NCBI GenBank assembly: GCA_044227665.1
Contig: JBGAWK010000008.1
Coordinates: 1 to 64,000, forward strand
DNA length: 64,000 nucleotides
Source of the DNA: JBGAWK01 sp044227665
GTDB lineage: Bacteria; Bacteroidota; Bacteroidia; Chitinophagales; JADIYW01
Reading direction: 5' to 3'
The notes beneath the pieces are model-generated. The model saw nothing but the letters and a program-made list of their open reading frames with translations. It ran no database searches and was not told the origin of the DNA. Both the position numbers and the translations under genes were made by a program. Positions 45,155 to 54,168 of this stretch are shown here, in pieces; within the stretch, counting starts at the first letter, position 1; the number at the start of each line of letters is the position of its first letter.

Positions 45155-45631
45155 ATGAAAGAATATAAAAGAAATGAAGATAAAGGTGGGATGGAGGTAC
45201 GGGAAGCATCACTAGGATTTCCTGCCTATGCCGCAATTACTTTATTGTCCGAAAGTCCATTGTATGCCCATGCCTCCATAATGAAAGGCATTACGTATGA
45301 TGTATTTGACCAATTACAATCCAAGCTAGACATCTCAGAAGAGAAATGGGCAGAAATATTATGTCTTTCTGTAAAGTCATTACAGCGTTACAAAAAAGAA
45401 AAAGATTTTCGATTTAAGCCCATCCATACCGAGAAGATATTAGAGATATCAGAGGTGGTGGCTTTAGGTATGCGCGTATTTGAGGATAATATAAGCCATT
45501 TTAATACTTGGCTGGCTACAGAGTCATTTATATTGGGAAATCACAGTCCTATAGATTTAATTTCTGATTCGTATGGCAAGGAGATGGTCATGCAGGAGCT
45601 CACAAATATTGAACAAGGTATATTTATATAG
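45155..45631 (+). CDS. Xre/MbcA-type antitoxin with DUF2384 domain
   Basis: The start at 45155 gives MKEYKRNEDKGGMEVREASL; a TTG at 45134 is in frame but sits on the promoter box. The 158-residue protein has a helical Xre-like N-terminal part (SKLDISEEKWAEILCLSVKS) and the MbcA/ParS/Xre toxin-binding C-terminal part (VALGMRVFEDNISHFNTWLA, then LGNHSPIDLISDSYGKEMVM). It neutralises and probably autoregulates the following RES toxin, from which it is separated by 2 bp. Confidence 0.9.
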   Translation: MKEYKRNEDKGGMEVREASLGFPAYAAITLLSESPLYAHASIMKGITYDVFDQLQSKLDISEEKWAEILCLSVKSLQRYKKEKDFRFKPIHTEKILEISEVVALGMRVFEDNISHFNTWLATESFILGNHSPIDLISDSYGKEMVMQELTNIEQGIFI

Positions 45632-45633
45632 TT

Positions 45634-46104
45634 TTGGAAGTTTTTAGGTTGTCAAAGCTTGCCTATTCCATAGAACTCTCGGGTAGGGGTGCAGCGAAAT
45701 TCGGCAACAGATGGAATTCCAAAGGTGTAGAGATAATTTATACCGCAAGCAATAGGTCTTTGGCTATGGTAGAAGTTTTGGTACATCTACCCTTGAAACT
45801 GATACCTAAAGATTTTATTATGATGACTATTTTCATCCCGGATAATATTCCACAGAAGGTAGTAACCTTGGAGCAGTTGCCTGAAGGCTGGAACAAATAC
45901 CCTGTGTCCACAGGTGTAAAAAGTTATGGCGACAATTTTATTTCTGAAAATAAATATGCAATTTTGAAAGTACCGTCAGCAGTTACACGCGGAGATTTTA
46001 ATGTACTGATTAATCCCTATCATGTTGACTTTCAAAAGATAAAAATTATAGATAAAGAACCTTTTATGTTTGACAATAGATTCTTTGAAATCGAAAATAA
46101 CTGA
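45634..46104 (+). CDS. RES-domain toxin (NAD+ phosphorylase type)
   Basis: The start is a TTG at 45634, two bases after the antitoxin stop, and gives MEVFRLSKLAYSIELSGRGA. The 156-residue RES domain shows GRGAAKFGNRWNSKGVEIIYT, ASNRSLAMVEVLVHL with a Glu in its active-site position, and NPYHVDFQKIKIIDKEPF near the end. Characterised Xre-RES systems degrade cellular NAD+. The TTG start gives low toxin translation relative to an ATG, which would fit a toxin, but this is an inference. Confidence 0.88.
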   Translation: MEVFRLSKLAYSIELSGRGAAKFGNRWNSKGVEIIYTASNRSLAMVEVLVHLPLKLIPKDFIMMTIFIPDNIPQKVVTLEQLPEGWNKYPVSTGVKSYGDNFISENKYAILKVPSAVTRGDFNVLINPYHVDFQKIKIIDKEPFMFDNRFFEIENN

Positions 46105-46119
46105 AATTTTGGAGTACAA

Positions 46120-47529
46120 TCACATTGCCCTATCTATATCAAATGCTTCTAGATATTCTGCTACACGCTTTACAAACATGCCCCCTAGCGCACCATCTAC
46201 TACTCTATGGTCATAGGTGTGTGAAAGATACATGCGATGTCGTATGCCTATCATATCACCCTGTGGAGTTTCTATTACTACGGGCTTTTTTACTATCGCT
46301 CCTACAGCCATGATTGCTACTTGAGGCTGTGGGATAATTGGTGTGCCTAATATGTTGCCAAAAGTGCCTATGTTGGAAATAGTGTATGTGCCACCATCAA
46401 TATCTGCGGTACTTAGCTTATTTGTTCGTGCTCTTGCTGCTAAGTCATTGATGGCAGCCGCCAGACCAGTAAGCGAAAGTTTGTCGGCATTTTTTATTAC
46501 GGGTACTATCAAATTGCCTGAGGGTAGAGCTGTCGCTATTCCTATGTTGATACTTTTCTTTTTTATTATATTTTCTCCATCTACCGAAACATTTATCATG
46601 GGGAAGTCTTTTATGGCTCTTGCGATAGCTTCTACAAATACAGGCATAAATGTGAGGTTGAATCCCTCCTGTTTTTTGAATCCCTCTTTATGTGTATTAC
46701 GCCAAAGTACGATATTGGTAACGTCTGCCTCTACAAATGAAGATACGTGAGCAGAAATGCGCTTGGAGTCCACCATGTTTTTGGCAATTAATTTTCGCAT
46801 TCTGTCCATGGCTATAATTTCGGTATCAGCTGGAATTATAGGTATTGATACAAGGGGCTCTTTTTGTTCGGGAAGTTTTTCTGTATTTTCTAGGGTGTTC
46901 TCGCTTCTATGTTGTAATGGAAGGGTAGAAATATTGCCGGATTTTTTGGAAGCCACATAAGATAGGATATCTTCTTTTGTAACTCTATTGTCCAAGCCTG
47001 AGCCTGCTATATTGTCCAATTCCTTCATGGTGACACCTTCGATGTGGGCTATATTGAGGACAAGCGGACTGAAATATTTGCCACCTTGTGCTATATTTGG
47101 GGTGGTGAGCGTAAGGGTAAGAGGCGGCACAGCTTGTTCTGTAAGGACTTTATTATGAGATGATGCTGATGGGTTTTCTTCCGCAGAGGATATTGTTTGT
47201 TGCTGGTGGGGTGCTTTATTGGCAGTGACTTGGGTTTGTTCAGGAAAGGAATCGGGAGAAGATTTTGGAATAGATTGTAGCGTTTCGGTTTCGGTATGAA
47301 TGATAGCCAATGGGGTGCCTATAGCCACGACTTCGCCTTCATGGTGTAGGCGTTGCTGTATTATACCACTTACAGGTGATGGTACATCGGAATCTACTTT
47401 GTCGGTAGCTACTTCTAGTAATATTTCATTCTCGTAAATAGTGTCACCTTCTTTCTTGTGCCAGGTAAGAATGGTAGCCTCTATCACGCTTTCACCCATT
47501 TTGGGCAGTAAGAGCCGAAATTCTCCCAT
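46120..47529 (-). CDS. dihydrolipoamide acyltransferase E2 of a 2-oxo-acid dehydrogenase
   Basis: A 469-residue E2. Residues 1-76 form a lipoyl domain with the lipoyl lysine in VATDKVDSDVP (K44). After a Thr/Ser/Gln-rich linker comes the E3-binding domain (near YFSPLVLNIAHIEGVTMKEL) and then the catalytic domain, ending with HTYDHRVVDGALGG, where the HxxxDG motif lies. It transfers the acyl group to CoA. The lipoyl EVATDKVDSDVPSP sequence suggests the pyruvate or branched-chain type, but E1 and E3 are not here. A -7 box lies 14 nt upstream of the start. Confidence 0.93.
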   Translation of the reverse strand: MGEFRLLLPKMGESVIEATILTWHKKEGDTIYENEILLEVATDKVDSDVPSPVSGIIQQRLHHEGEVVAIGTPLAIIHTETETLQSIPKSSPDSFPEQTQVTANKAPHQQQTISSAEENPSASSHNKVLTEQAVPPLTLTLTTPNIAQGGKYFSPLVLNIAHIEGVTMKELDNIAGSGLDNRVTKEDILSYVASKKSGNISTLPLQHRSENTLENTEKLPEQKEPLVSIPIIPADTEIIAMDRMRKLIAKNMVDSKRISAHVSSFVEADVTNIVLWRNTHKEGFKKQEGFNLTFMPVFVEAIARAIKDFPMINVSVDGENIIKKKSINIGIATALPSGNLIVPVIKNADKLSLTGLAAAINDLAARARTNKLSTADIDGGTYTISNIGTFGNILGTPIIPQPQVAIMAVGAIVKKPVVIETPQGDMIGIRHRMYLSHTYDHRVVDGALGGMFVKRVAEYLEAFDIDRAM

Positions 47530-47543
47530 ATATTATTTTTAAA

Positions 47544-47551
47544 CAAATATA
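47544..47551 (-). promoter_or_regulatory. -7 box of the E2 gene
   Basis: TATATTTG on the minus strand, 14 nt before the ATG at 47529. Confidence 0.45.
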
Positions 47552-47591
47552 GAGGAATAGTAGAGGATATAGTCTGAAATATCAGAATATT

Positions 47592-48161
47592 TTATTGTTG
47601 CTCTAGTAAGTCTTGCTCCACCTCTACAGGGGTATAGCGCGCAGACTTATAGTAATAGCGACTCCAGTAATCTTCAGATAAATCACTTACTATTACACCC
47701 TTACTACATGTAGAATGAGTGAACTTGTTATTACCTAAATATAACCCTACGTGTGTTATATTACTGCTGTTAATTCTAAAAAATACTAAGTCGCCTTCTT
47801 GTAATTCATCTTTGCTTACTTGTGTACACTTGCTATATTGCTCTTTAGAATTTCCTGAAAGGTCACTGTTGAGTGCTTCAACATGTAACATTTGCGTATA
47901 ATGGGAACAGTCTATGCCTTTTTTGGAATTGCCCCCAAATACATAACGAGTGTTTAGCCATTTGAATGTTACGAAGAATAAATCTACATTGTCAGTCTGC
48001 ATGAGGTCTATACCTTTTTGACTGAAAAATGTACTTACCTTCTCTAAGTCCACTTCATATCTTTCGGCCACACTTGTAAGTGCATCCAAAGATTGTGTAC
48101 CTGCCATCAAATTACTGGCTACTGTGAGGGATATTATCAGACTCAGTAGTTTCTTTACCAT
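47592..48161 (-). CDS. secreted C40 (NlpC/P60) peptidase
   Basis: The start at 48161 gives MVKKLLSLIISLTVASNLMA, a signal peptide; the nine codons upstream overlap the promoter box. The 189-residue protein has an NlpC/P60 domain: YVFGGNSKKGIDCSHYTQML with the catalytic Cys (C85), EGDLVFFRINSSNITHVGLY with the His (H137) and LGNNKFTHSTCSKG. It cuts peptide links in peptidoglycan in the periplasm or outside. It is alone in its transcript. Confidence 0.9.
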   Translation of the reverse strand: MVKKLLSLIISLTVASNLMAGTQSLDALTSVAERYEVDLEKVSTFFSQKGIDLMQTDNVDLFFVTFKWLNTRYVFGGNSKKGIDCSHYTQMLHVEALNSDLSGNSKEQYSKCTQVSKDELQEGDLVFFRINSSNITHVGLYLGNNKFTHSTCSKGVIVSDLSEDYWSRYYYKSARYTPVEVEQDLLEQQ

Positions 48162-48166
48162 AGGTG

Positions 48167-48174
48167 CAAAAATA
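48167..48174 (-). promoter_or_regulatory. -7 box of the NlpC/P60 gene
   Basis: TATTTTTG on the minus strand, 5 nt before the ATG at 48161; this decides the start. Confidence 0.5.
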
Positions 48175-48307
48175 GCCTTACGTGACAAGCTATTCTAATA
48201 TGTTAAAAATGAATTTCTTTTAATTTTTTGTTAATTTAACAAATAAATATATTGATAATCAATACTATATATTTTAAAAGTTAAAAAATAGTTTAACAAC
48301 TTTTTAA

Positions 48308-50485
48308 CTAATAAATGAGGATAGGCATGGCTTTATATAGATATGTTTCGGAATAGAGTCGTATCCAGTATGTACTCTTTGCCCAGTGATTACAGTTAAT
48401 AATCTCTGTATTTCCTAAAAAGTTCCCTGTATAAATGACTTTTCCTGTAATATCTACTATTTCGTAATGGTATTTCTCAGAATTGTCTGTCGTAATGGTA
48501 AAAGTATGCTTTGCTGGATTAGGATATATATGAAACAAAGGATTAGTTTTGTCAAGATTCGCTGAAGGAGCTTCAAAGTCCAAAGTTAGTGTACCCAAAC
48601 TATATCCCGGCAAAATATATGTTCCTCTAAGTAATGTATCGGAAGCATAAAAATACATAATACTGTCTTCTGTTTCGCAAAGAGAAGCATCGCAAAATGG
48701 TCTATTAGAAGAACACCAGTAATTGGCATGTAGGATTTCATGTCTAGTAATAGCAGGATGGGATGAAGACGTAGATTTTTGGATATTTCTAGTATCTAAA
48801 GATATTTCTGCTCCTGAATTATTCATGTATAGTAAATAATATTTCCCATTGTCAGAATTATGGAACATATCTATATAAACATCTTTTCCGAATGGATGCG
48901 AGATATTTACTTTTGGGAATTGATTATACAGACGATAGGATGACATATAACCATAATAGAGGTTGTTTTTTTCTAGTATATAATTATAGGTTAGAGAATT
49001 ATTATATGCATTAAAAAGAGCGTATTGCTGATTCATGGTGGCTATCACATTATGGTAAGTGACATCTTTGACTCTTTGGTGCATTTTCTTATAATTATAG
49101 ATGGCTTTCCAATATTTATGTATGAATGTGTTATGGGCAAATGAATTGGCGATAATGTTGGCTGCACCAATATTCCATTCGGTTATCCATATATCTTTAT
49201 TAGGAACGATAGTGCCTGCATTGTCTAAGACATCATATAATAAAGTGTCGGTATAATAGTCTATAAATTTTTGTATAATAAATATGAGGGACTCAGGGTT
49301 GATGCCTTCTTGTTGTAAAACTTCGCAGATGGGCATTTGCTGTAAGTAAGTATGCAGGATTATAGCATTGCAATATGATGTATTTGCAATCATATTGTTC
49401 CATATTAGGTCTTGTTTCGCAGTAGTATTGAATATACTATTTACTGAAATAGATGAGTCTGCGTTAAGTAGCATAGATTTATTAGCCAAGATGCCACATA
49501 TCCCTATCTCCATATTACCGTCTAAGGTATCTAAGAGGGAGGCATATAACTTGCAGAGTACAAAATATTTGAATAGCCCCTCGCAAAATGAATATATGGT
49601 AAGTTTTCCTCTATTATATATGAATGCAGATGTGTCATGCAAGGTGCAATCAAAGCCTATTTTGTCACAATCATCATCATATACTTCCAGTTGATTATAC
49701 ATTTCATTGCCTAGCTCTACTTTATTTATAACAATGCCATTATCCTTGAGAAACCTTATGCAGTTTAGATTTTCATTTATCTGTTTTACAAAATTACTGT
49801 CAGACTTCAGAAGGTCAATAAAATCATTTCCCGCAGGTAATTCTATTAGTTTATTTATTCTTCTTGCTAATTGATACGCCAGCAAGGTGTCCATGACATC
49901 GAAATTAATATCAGCAATGGGTACAAGGCTAAGTATGCCCGACCTTATATAAGCTTCAATACCTGCATTGTATTTATTGAAATGATTGAGATTAAAATGA
50001 CTTAGGAGATTGGCAACATATACTATTTCCAAAGGTTGTCCTGTCCTAGCTTTCATTCCATTGTTTAACTCCACCATATAGTAAGCATGATTTTTACTAT
50101 ATACAGAATCCATTACCATCCTTGCCAGTATCATTGAATCATCCAGGGTGCCTGGGCGACATATCAGTTCTGTACTATCGTAGCCATATCCACTACGACC
50201 GTTGAAATGATAAAATTGGGAAAAAGTGCCGGCAGGAAATCGCAACTTCCTAATATTATTTTCTGTAATGGCATCTATAAAAGGAGCGGCGACACTATCT
50301 TTTATAACCATACCGGCTGTGTCTCTTTCTACGGCAATGATAGGATATAGTAATCCAAAATTGAGACCAGTAATAGAAGGCGAAAATTGTACTTCTTCCA
50401 CCGCGGAAGAGTCAATGGTGATTTGTGCATGGTTATAGCACGGAAAGCAAGTGTGCAATAGCAGAATACAAAACCATTTCTTCAT
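48308..50485 (-). CDS. secreted glycoside hydrolase-like protein with type IX sorting domain
   Basis: A 725-residue protein with a signal peptide and a TIM-barrel-like central part. VELGNEMYNQ (acid/base Glu near residue 259) and WITEWNIGA (nucleophile Glu near 435) resemble the paired glutamates of clan GH-A enzymes such as GH39, GH51 or GH79. The C-terminal about 80 residues form a type IX secretion sorting domain (LFHIYPNPAKHTFTITTDNS, then YEIVDITGKVIYTG). A large share of non-catalytic loop sequence makes the exact family uncertain. It is likely exported and attached to the cell surface to act on a polysaccharide. Confidence 0.75.
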   Translation of the reverse strand: MKKWFCILLLHTCFPCYNHAQITIDSSAVEEVQFSPSITGLNFGLLYPIIAVERDTAGMVIKDSVAAPFIDAITENNIRKLRFPAGTFSQFYHFNGRSGYGYDSTELICRPGTLDDSMILARMVMDSVYSKNHAYYMVELNNGMKARTGQPLEIVYVANLLSHFNLNHFNKYNAGIEAYIRSGILSLVPIADINFDVMDTLLAYQLARRINKLIELPAGNDFIDLLKSDSNFVKQINENLNCIRFLKDNGIVINKVELGNEMYNQLEVYDDDCDKIGFDCTLHDTSAFIYNRGKLTIYSFCEGLFKYFVLCKLYASLLDTLDGNMEIGICGILANKSMLLNADSSISVNSIFNTTAKQDLIWNNMIANTSYCNAIILHTYLQQMPICEVLQQEGINPESLIFIIQKFIDYYTDTLLYDVLDNAGTIVPNKDIWITEWNIGAANIIANSFAHNTFIHKYWKAIYNYKKMHQRVKDVTYHNVIATMNQQYALFNAYNNSLTYNYILEKNNLYYGYMSSYRLYNQFPKVNISHPFGKDVYIDMFHNSDNGKYYLLYMNNSGAEISLDTRNIQKSTSSSHPAITRHEILHANYWCSSNRPFCDASLCETEDSIMYFYASDTLLRGTYILPGYSLGTLTLDFEAPSANLDKTNPLFHIYPNPAKHTFTITTDNSEKYHYEIVDITGKVIYTGNFLGNTEIINCNHWAKSTYWIRLYSETYLYKAMPILIY

Positions 50486-50526
50486 GCCCTAAAGATAAAA
50501 TTGCCAAAACAATTAATTAATACTTA

Positions 50527-50548
50527 TTTTCAATGCATGCATTGAAAA
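50527..50548. promoter_or_regulatory. 22-bp perfect palindrome upstream of the acyl-CoA dehydrogenase
   Basis: The palindrome is centred at 50537/50538, with core CAATGCATGCATTG and matching TTTT/AAAA flanks. It covers the -33 position of the promoter whose -7 box is at 50554-50561, so a repressor bound here should block transcription. TetR/FadR-type regulators of fatty-acid breakdown use sites of similar size. The binding protein is not in the window. Confidence 0.6.
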
Positions 50549-50553
50549 ACATA

Positions 50554-50561
50554 TATTTTTG
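50554..50561 (+). promoter_or_regulatory. -7 box of the acyl-CoA dehydrogenase gene
   Basis: TATTTTTG, 19 nt before the ATG at 50581. Confidence 0.5.
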
Positions 50562-50580
50562 AATACATAAAAAATATAGT

Positions 50581-52380
50581 ATGACTACACAGCATTATAA
50601 GCTTACAGGAGGCAACTTCTTATTTTCAGAAACCGACCCTGCTCAGGTATTTATTCCTGAAGATTTTTCAGAAGAACAAAGGATGATTGGAGACATGGTG
50701 AAAGATTTTTGTGTAAAGGAAATTCACGGTATCGGTTTAGAAAAATTAGCCTTAATGGATGCTGCCAAAGATATGGATAAGGTAAAAGATTTATTCGACA
50801 AAGCTGCTGAACTTGGTCTTTGCGGCGTATCCATAGGGGAGGAGTATGGCGGCATGGGACTAGACTTTACTACTAGCTTAGTATTCGGAGAATCCATAGC
50901 CTTAGGACTTGCCTTTGCTACAACGATAGGAGCTCAGACCTCTATAGGATCTTTGCCTATAGTATGGTATGGCAATGAAGAACAAAAACAAAAATACCTG
51001 CCAAAGATAGCCTCTGGGGAATATGCATGTTCTTATGCACTTACAGAGCCCAGTGCAGGTTCGGATGCCAATAGCGGCAAGACCAAAGCAGTGATGAATG
51101 CAGAGGGCACACACTATATCCTCAATGGACAGAAAATGTGGATCACCAATGGTGGCTTTGCTGATGTGTTTATCGTTTTTGCCAAAATTGATGATGATGA
51201 GCGTCTATCAGCCTTCATTGTAGAGAAAGCATTTGGCGGTGTGGAGACAGGTAAGGAAGAGAAAAAAATGGGTATCAAGAGTTCCTCTACGGTACAGGTG
51301 TTTTTCAACAACTGTCCCATCCCTAAGGAAAATCTATTGGGAGAAAGAGGTAAAGGTTTCAATATGGCATTGAATATATTGAATAACGGTAGAATAAAGA
51401 TTTGTGCCGGTGCAGTGGGAGGAATAAAATTTGGCGTTCAAAAATCTGTTCAGTATGCCAATCAGCGTATCCAATTTAATAAGCCTATATCGGAATTTGG
51501 TGCCATGAAACAGAAGATTGGGCAAATGATAATGAATAGTTTTGTATGTGAATCAGCATTGTACAGAGCTGGTGCTGATGTAGATAAGAAGTATAAAGAA
51601 CTGAAAGCTGCCGGAGCTTCAGAAAATGATGCCAAAATCAATTCTATGCGTGAATATGCAATAGAATGTGCGATACTTAAAGTCCAAGGCTCTGAGGCGA
51701 TGTGTAAGTCTGCGGATGAGACAATACAGATACATGGCGGCATGGGCTATTCTATGGAGACAGGCGTAGAAATGGCCTACCGTGATGCCCGAATTACGAA
51801 AATATATGAAGGCACCAATGAAATAAACAGAATGCTTGCGCTCGCAGAATTTTATAAGCGTGCCTTCCAAACCAAAGAATTGAAAATCAACGACGCTATG
51901 CGCTCTATACCTATGGGTATAGCCAAAAACTTTAATCCTTTTGATAATGGCTTTCTATCAAGAGAGACCGAGATAGTCGGTAATTTGAAGAGTATATTTA
52001 TGATTATCACAGGTGCCGCCGGTAGAAAATTGAAAACCAAATTGGTAGATGAACAAGAGATAGTGATGAACTTGGCAGATATTATGGCTATGGCTTTCAT
52101 GTGCGAGTCTGCACTCTTGAGAGTGAAAAAACTCAAAGCTGCCAGCAATGAAAAGGATTTGGATATTAAGATCAAAGCTACACAGCTATACATATACGAA
52201 GCTTTGGAAATAGCAAGACGCTCAGCTTATCAGGCTATAGACAGTTTCTCCTCGGGCGTAGAAAAATTCGCATTGCGTAGGATCATGGATGGACTATTGA
52301 GAAGTTATGATGTCAATCCAAAAGATCTTTGTCGTACATTGGCAGATGCAGCAATAGCTTCAAATGATTATCCAATATAA
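50581..52380 (+). CDS. acyl-CoA dehydrogenase, long C-terminally extended form
   Basis: A 599-residue FAD enzyme that makes the first step of beta-oxidation. The core has YACSYALTEPSAGSDANSGK, MWITNGGFADVF, the QIHGGMGYSMETGVEMAYRD block and RITKIYEGTNEINRM with the catalytic Glu (E410). The extra 170 residues at the C-terminus put it with the long VLCAD/ACAD9-like group, which acts on long chains. It is a single-gene transcript with a clear terminator downstream. A repressor-like palindrome lies at its promoter. Confidence 0.95.
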   Translation: MTTQHYKLTGGNFLFSETDPAQVFIPEDFSEEQRMIGDMVKDFCVKEIHGIGLEKLALMDAAKDMDKVKDLFDKAAELGLCGVSIGEEYGGMGLDFTTSLVFGESIALGLAFATTIGAQTSIGSLPIVWYGNEEQKQKYLPKIASGEYACSYALTEPSAGSDANSGKTKAVMNAEGTHYILNGQKMWITNGGFADVFIVFAKIDDDERLSAFIVEKAFGGVETGKEEKKMGIKSSSTVQVFFNNCPIPKENLLGERGKGFNMALNILNNGRIKICAGAVGGIKFGVQKSVQYANQRIQFNKPISEFGAMKQKIGQMIMNSFVCESALYRAGADVDKKYKELKAAGASENDAKINSMREYAIECAILKVQGSEAMCKSADETIQIHGGMGYSMETGVEMAYRDARITKIYEGTNEINRMLALAEFYKRAFQTKELKINDAMRSIPMGIAKNFNPFDNGFLSRETEIVGNLKSIFMIITGAAGRKLKTKLVDEQEIVMNLADIMAMAFMCESALLRVKKLKAASNEKDLDIKIKATQLYIYEALEIARRSAYQAIDSFSSGVEKFALRRIMDGLLRSYDVNPKDLCRTLADAAIASNDYPI

Positions 52381-52409
52381 TTATATACAATTATATAATT
52401 GGTTTTTTG

Positions 52410-52436
52410 CCCTGTAGTCATTCTACAGGGTTTTTT
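52410..52436 (+). terminator. rho-independent terminator after the acyl-CoA dehydrogenase
   Basis: CCCTGTAG (52410-52417), loop TCATT, CTACAGGG (52423-52430), then TTTTTT. Confidence 0.9.
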
Positions 52437-52519
52437 ATTATATACGAATGAAAAATATAGAGTCTCCTCATGATAAAATATTTCTTACTATACCTTTTTT
52501 TATAATACTAGCAGCTTAC

Positions 52520-52551
52520 TTGATGAATTTCCATATAAAAACATATATTTG
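52520..52551 (+). promoter_or_regulatory. promoter of the first glutathione peroxidase
   Basis: TTG at 52520-52522 and TATATTTG at 52544-52551 with 21 nt between. The -7 box ends 4 nt before the ATG at 52556. Confidence 0.55.
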
Positions 52552-52555
52552 ATAT

Positions 52556-53149
52556 ATGAAAAATATGTTTTTGTCCCTCATAATCCTGCTAAATGCTTGC
52601 GGAAGTATCTCAAAAAAGAATGTAATTTCCAATTCTCGGGATGATAGTGCTAAAACTGAAAAAAGTTTTTATGATTTTACAGTAAAAAATATTGAAAGTC
52701 AAGATATTGCACTATCCACCTATAAAGGTAAAGTTCTTGTAATTGTAAATACTGCTAGTAAATGTGGGCACACCCCTCAATATGAAAGTATTGAAGCATT
52801 TTATAAAAAGTATAAAGACAAAGGTGTAGAGGTGCTAGGATTTCCTGCTAATAATTTTATGGGGCAAGAGCCAGGAAGTGATGAAGAAATTAAGAATTTT
52901 TGCACTTTAAATTATGGAGTAAGTTTTCCGATGTTTAGTAAGATTTCCGTGAAGGGTGATGACATCCATCCTCTATATAGTTTCCTTACTGAAAAAGCAC
53001 AAAATGGAGCTATAGATGCAGAAGTGAAGTGGAATTTTCAGAAATTTGTAGTCAATAAGAAGGGTAGGGTAGTCGCTGCCTTTGCTCCAGCAACTACAGT
53101 AGATGACGATGAATTTCTGAATCTTATCAATAAATTGACGAAGGAATAA
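52556..53149 (+). CDS. lipoprotein glutathione peroxidase
   Basis: A 197-residue thiol peroxidase with a lipobox signal (MFLSLIILLNAC). The catalytic Cys (C70) is in NTASKCGHTPQYE, with the Gln in NFMGQEPGS and the Trp/Asn of KWNFQKFVV in the usual tetrad. The cysteine is encoded by TGT, not the selenocysteine TGA. It detoxifies hydroperoxides at the cell envelope. It precedes a second, cytoplasmic copy by about 960 bp. Confidence 0.93.
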   Translation: MKNMFLSLIILLNACGSISKKNVISNSRDDSAKTEKSFYDFTVKNIESQDIALSTYKGKVLVIVNTASKCGHTPQYESIEAFYKKYKDKGVEVLGFPANNFMGQEPGSDEEIKNFCTLNYGVSFPMFSKISVKGDDIHPLYSFLTEKAQNGAIDAEVKWNFQKFVVNKKGRVVAAFAPATTVDDDEFLNLINKLTKE

Positions 53150-53502
53150 TGAGTAAAAACCTAAGCAATTAATAGTGTCTTGACTTCCCAACGCATAGGA
53201 GATTTTGATTCAAAGTAAAGAAAGAGGCGATATAACTATTTTTTTATACCTAAAAATGATTTATGATGTAGTTATAAGTCATTACCCATTCTTTTCGGCA
53301 CGAAAATAAAAGATTTATAAATTTTAAAATCGTAGATAAAATAATAAGATGTATCTCTCTAAAGTGATGTCCCCATTTTTTTCTAATACATTTACAATAA
53401 TTATAAACCATCCTTTGCATAACTGTATTAAATTTTTCCTAAAAATCACTATTTTGGTGCAAATCTTGTAAATATTACGTTATATAGTTAATATTGAAAT
53501 AC
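53150..53502. other. intergenic region without a gene
   Basis: About 350 bp of AT-rich sequence between the first glutathione peroxidase and the DUF4294 gene. No coding frame, hairpin terminator or full promoter match is seen. Confidence 0.5.
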
Positions 53503-54168
53503 ATGAAAAAAATAATAGCCTTTATATGGGTGAGTATATTTTATAGTGAGCATAATATAGCACAGACTACGCCTCCTACGGAAAATATTGTTTTACCTGC
53601 CATCACTATTGACAAAGACACTATCGCCAGAGAATACGTACTAGAGCCTGTAAATATCTATGCCAGGCCCAAAGAGACAATAAATCTATCTTCCAGAGAT
53701 CAGAATTACCTCAAAAAAATATATCCATACGCACTGCGGGTATCTCGAATAGTATATATAATAGAGCAGCATACCGAAGAACTAAAAAAAAATAAGCAGA
53801 AAAAAAATTATCTCAAAGACATGGAAAAAATGCTTAAGGATGAATTTACTGACGACCTCAAAAATCTTACACGTATACAAGGGCAGATGCTTACCAAGCT
53901 CATCTATAGAGAGACGGACAGGACGGTATATGATTTAGTAAAAAAATACAAAGGAGGCTTTAGCGCCGGATGGTGGAATCTTATGGGTAAATTCTACGAC
54001 CAGGATTTGAAGATGGAATACGACCCCTTCGATGAAGATAAAGACATAGAAGTATATATCCAATACTTAGATGACCTATATTTGCATAACGGACTAAAAG
54101 AAGCTATAAATCATGAGCAATACAATCTATCCATACAAGATAAAAAACGCAAAGGGAAAAGAAATTAA
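53503..54168 (+). CDS. DUF4294 domain protein
   Basis: A 221-residue exported protein starting MKKIIAFIWVSIFYSEHNIA. The middle part matches the DUF4294 family, with REYVLEPVNIYARPKETINL, NYLKKIYPYALRVSRIVYII and TRIQGQMLTKLIYRETDRTV. The family is of unknown role. The frame also begins at a TTG three codons earlier. The 3' end overlaps the second glutathione peroxidase gene by 56 bp. Confidence 0.85.
   Translation: MKKIIAFIWVSIFYSEHNIAQTTPPTENIVLPAITIDKDTIAREYVLEPVNIYARPKETINLSSRDQNYLKKIYPYALRVSRIVYIIEQHTEELKKNKQKKNYLKDMEKMLKDEFTDDLKNLTRIQGQMLTKLIYRETDRTVYDLVKKYKGGFSAGWWNLMGKFYDQDLKMEYDPFDEDKDIEVYIQYLDDLYLHNGLKEAINHEQYNLSIQDKKRKGKRN

Noticed and set aside
48250..48264. FNR-like TTGAT...ATCAA palindrome upstream of the NlpC gene
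   Set aside because: The half-sites are separated by 1 base instead of 4, so it does not fit an FNR/CRP site.
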